Shown: piece after piece, positions 5,823-7,010 of the stretch
Layout of the letters: each line of letters opens with the position of its first letter
How positions within the stretch are numbered: the stretch's first letter is position 1
Source: CAZCTC01 sp964501335
Lineage (GTDB): Bacteria > Chloroflexota > Anaerolineae > B4-G1 > SLSP01
Assembly (NCBI GenBank): GCA_964501335.1
Contig: CAZCTC010000136.1
Coordinates: forward strand, 1-7,010
Reading direction: 5' to 3'
Length of the DNA: 7,010 bases
Translations under genes and position numbers: made by a program
The notes under the pieces: model-generated
Told to the model about the DNA's origin: nothing
The model's database searches: none
Seen by the model: the letters and a program-made list of their open reading frames with translations, nothing else

Positions 5823-6584
5823 TCAACCCAGCAGCTTCAATAAATCCTTCTTTTCCAGAAAATGATAGGCCAGCAGCTTCCCATTGTAAACAATTGAAAA
5901 AACTCCATAGGGCGAAGGCGCCAGAGCCCGGGCCTCGGCTGCGGTCCGAGGCTCCACCACCTTCACCGGAATGCCCAGTTCCTGCCCGACCTCCCGCACC
6001 GTCTCCGTCGCATCGACCAGATAGGGACATTGCCCCGTCAACAAAACCGTCAACCCGTCGCCGAAACGGGCCGCCCGTTCTTCCCATCCCCCGGGAAAAG
6101 TCGGCAGCGGAGCATCGCCCCAACGTTTCACCAACAGATCGAACGGCGGCAACTGCGCCACCGATTGAAATCCCTTGCGCATGAAAAACTTATTGTCGTT
6201 CAACCAATTGCCGCTGCTGCTCAACATCACCAACCCCGCACTCCCGGCTGCCCGGGCATCCTCCTCACAGGCCGCCAGCAACTGCGAAGCATAACCCTTC
6301 CCCTTGCCGGTGCCCACTACCCACATGCAATGAATTACCGTATACCCCGTCGCCTCGATTGCCCGCCAGGTCGCCTCGCCCGGCAGATATTCAATAAACG
6401 CAATCGATCGCTTCCCCTCATACAGGATCTTGATCTTCATCCCCTCGGCAAAACAGGACTTCGTCCAGGCCAGCTTGCGCTGATAACCCGGCGACTTGAC
6501 CTTGCTCTTAAAGCAGAAAAAACCTTCCCGCCCTACATTTTCAGCATCCACCGTCACCACCCGAATCTCTTCACCGGCCATCAT
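5823..6584 (-). CDS. GNAT acetyltransferase with C-terminal YoaP-like domain
   Basis: 253 residues, matching the length of B. subtilis YoaP-type proteins as I recall them. Residues about 5-150 are a GNAT fold that transfers acetyl from acetyl-CoA to an unknown amine. FIEYLPGE (63-70) and IHCMWVVGTGKGKGYASQLL (84-103) are strongly conserved-looking strands, and KGKGY (94-98) matches the pyrophosphate-binding R/Q-x-x-G-x-G/A loop. The NKFFMRKGF motif (131-139) is the usual GNAT C-terminal helix and turn. Residues about 170-253 look like a small thioredoxin-like domain: strand LTVLLTG, CPY at 186-188, helix, strand IPVKVVE, then SPYG (224-227) and strands VFSIVYNG/KLLAYHF. This arrangement fits the YoaP-like domain. 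It starts with two adjacent ATGs (6582-6584 and 6579-6581); AAGGA six bases upstream favours the first. Other conserved-looking cysteines are 24, 45, 86 and 106. Substrate unknown. Confidence 0.85.
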   Translation of the reverse strand: MMAGEEIRVVTVDAENVGREGFFCFKSKVKSPGYQRKLAWTKSCFAEGMKIKILYEGKRSIAFIEYLPGEATWRAIEATGYTVIHCMWVVGTGKGKGYASQLLAACEEDARAAGSAGLVMLSSSGNWLNDNKFFMRKGFQSVAQLPPFDLLVKRWGDAPLPTFPGGWEERAARFGDGLTVLLTGQCPYLVDATETVREVGQELGIPVKVVEPRTAAEARALAPSPYGVFSIVYNGKLLAYHFLEKKDLLKLLG

Positions 6585-6590
6585 TGCTCT

Positions 6591-6595
6591 TCCTT
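6591..6595 (-). promoter_or_regulatory. GNAT gene ribosome binding site
   Basis: The minus strand reads AAGGA six bases before the ATG at 6582-6584 (nine before the second ATG), which favours the first of two adjacent start codons. Confidence 0.6.
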
Positions 6596-6706
6596 ATCTC
6601 TAAAAATTTAAAACTTGCCTGCTTACATTATAAAAATTTACATGTCAAAAGCTGTCATATATAACCTCACAAAGAACCTTTTCCAGAACTTTGCCACGCA
6701 CTTCTT

Positions 6707-6725
6707 CTATACCCCCACTATACCC
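6707..6725. repeat. CTATACCC direct repeat, 11-bp spacing
   Basis: CTATACCC occurs at 6707-6714 and 6718-6725, start to start 11 bp, about one helical turn. This is the layout of paired binding sites for a response regulator or similar protein, but the unit is short and chance is possible. Confidence 0.35.
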
Positions 6726-6746
6726 TTTCAGTCACAAATTCAAATT

Positions 6747-6762
6747 ATTTTGTTAACAAAAT
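6747..6762. promoter_or_regulatory. 16-bp palindrome, possible operator
   Basis: ATTTTGTTAACAAAAT is a perfect palindrome without spacer in the divergent intergenic region. Its symmetry fits a dimeric repressor site, although AT-rich DNA gives such palindromes by chance more often. The cognate regulator is not identifiable. Confidence 0.4.
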
Positions 6763-6888
6763 CCGTATCCATAAATAGTATTTAACTCCCTTCCTTTCCC
6801 CTTTATAGTCTTGTTATCCAACATTGCACTCCCTCTTTCACTTTTTAAAGCACTTCCTCAGCGAATCCTGTATTTGAAAAATTTCCCG

Positions 6889-6904
6889 CCGCTCGCGCGA
6901 CCGG
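6889..6904. promoter_or_regulatory. GC-rich near-palindrome in leader of the 6979 gene
   Basis: CCGCTCGCGCGACCGG is symmetric at 14 of 16 positions, with a perfect TCGCGCGA core at 6893-6900. It stands out as a GC island in AT-rich DNA about 75 bases before the start codon at 6979. It could be an operator or a leader hairpin; there is no further evidence. Confidence 0.3.
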
Positions 6905-6968
6905 AGTCACCCTTCATGCCCTCAGCTGTGGCCATTTTATTGGATTGGTAACTGCTTAATAACTGATT

Positions 6969-6973
6969 GGAGG
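6969..6973 (+). promoter_or_regulatory. Ribosome binding site for the 6979 gene
   Basis: GGAGG lies five bases before ATG 6979-6981, a near-ideal Shine-Dalgarno sequence. It is the main evidence that a real gene begins here. Confidence 0.75.
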
Positions 6974-6978
6974 ATAAA

Positions 6979-7010
6979 ATGTTTACAAGATGGATTTGGA
7001 TTGGTCTGGG
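6979..7010 (+). CDS. Start of an unidentified gene, cut by the window edge
   Basis: Only the first 10 full codons are present, reading MFTRWIWIGL. A perfect GGAGG five bases upstream supports the start. A basic residue followed by a hydrophobic, tryptophan-rich run suggests a signal peptide or a first membrane helix, but ten residues are too few to assign a family. It is transcribed divergently from the GNAT gene and probably controlled from the AT-rich region before it. Confidence 0.65.
   Translation, partial: MFTRWIWIGL

Larger units (their letters stand above)
6585..6978. promoter_or_regulatory. AT-rich divergent intergenic region
   Basis: This 394-bp gene-free stretch lies between the diverging GNAT gene and the next plus-strand gene, so it must hold both sets of expression signals. 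It is much more AT-rich than the genes and pyrimidine-biased on the plus strand. Seen in it: TAAAAATTTA at 6601-6610 and again at 6631-6640; minus-strand TTGACA (6643-6648) and TATAAT (6627-6632), individually excellent but only 10 bases apart, so not a standard promoter pair; CTATACCC twice 11 bases apart; a 16-bp palindrome at 6747-6762; and a GC-rich near-palindrome at 6889-6904. I recognise no riboswitch and no open frame worth calling. Confidence 0.6.

Noticed and set aside
6920..6950. Sigma-54 promoter ahead of the 6979 gene
   Set aside because: TGGCC...TTGG has roughly the right GG-N10 spacing but lacks the invariant GC of the -12 element.
6840..6978. Riboswitch ahead of the 6979 gene, such as a c-di-GMP type
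   Set aside because: No conserved riboswitch core was found by eye; only a short GC-rich near-palindrome is present.

Overview
The window looks like chromosomal DNA from a GC-rich Gram-negative bacterium. It carries proteobacterial-style MalF and MalG permeases, and the MalF has the large periplasmic loop. The coding regions are GC-rich and the intergenic stretches are AT-rich and full of palindromes. The 'CGCAGAG...CTCTGCG' type of intergenic repeat and the 'ACGTTTT' micro-repeats remind me of Desulfuromonadales/Geobacter-Pelobacter-like genomes. That placement is from memory and is only a weak inference.

Layout. Positions 1-371 hold no convincing gene. They contain two copies of a ~184-bp module, each made of a perfect hairpin followed by an ~82-bp conserved box. 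Positions 372-4546 form a tight plus-strand operon: malF (372-1958), malG (1951-2853, overlapping malF by 8 bp) and a GH13 alpha-glycosidase (2858-4546, starting 4 bp after malG). Positions 4547-4789 lie between convergent genes and contain a nested, imperfect ~170-bp palindrome that looks like a MITE-like or dispersed repeat. On the minus strand follow a DegV-family lipid-binding protein (4790-5653) and a GNAT acetyltransferase with a C-terminal YoaP-like, thioredoxin-like domain (5823-6584). The two are separated by a perfect 21-bp hairpin. Positions 6585-6978 are an AT-rich divergent regulatory region. At 6979 a new plus-strand gene with a strong ribosome binding site begins and runs off the window.

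How the genes work together. MalF and MalG form the membrane channel of a maltose/maltodextrin ABC importer. The binding protein (MalE) and ATPase (MalK) are not in the window and must be encoded elsewhere, possibly just upstream. The third gene has no signal peptide and carries all GH13 catalytic residues, so it should hydrolyse the imported maltodextrins in the cytoplasm. The DegV and GNAT-YoaP genes are ordinary, separately transcribed neighbours with no evident link to sugar uptake.

No clearly new multi-gene system is visible. The most unusual content is intergenic. Several palindromes share a T-run / GC stem / A-run layout, the opposite of an intrinsic terminator. Two of them sit at equivalent places in a tandem module where the flanking box is conserved while the stem sequence has changed.
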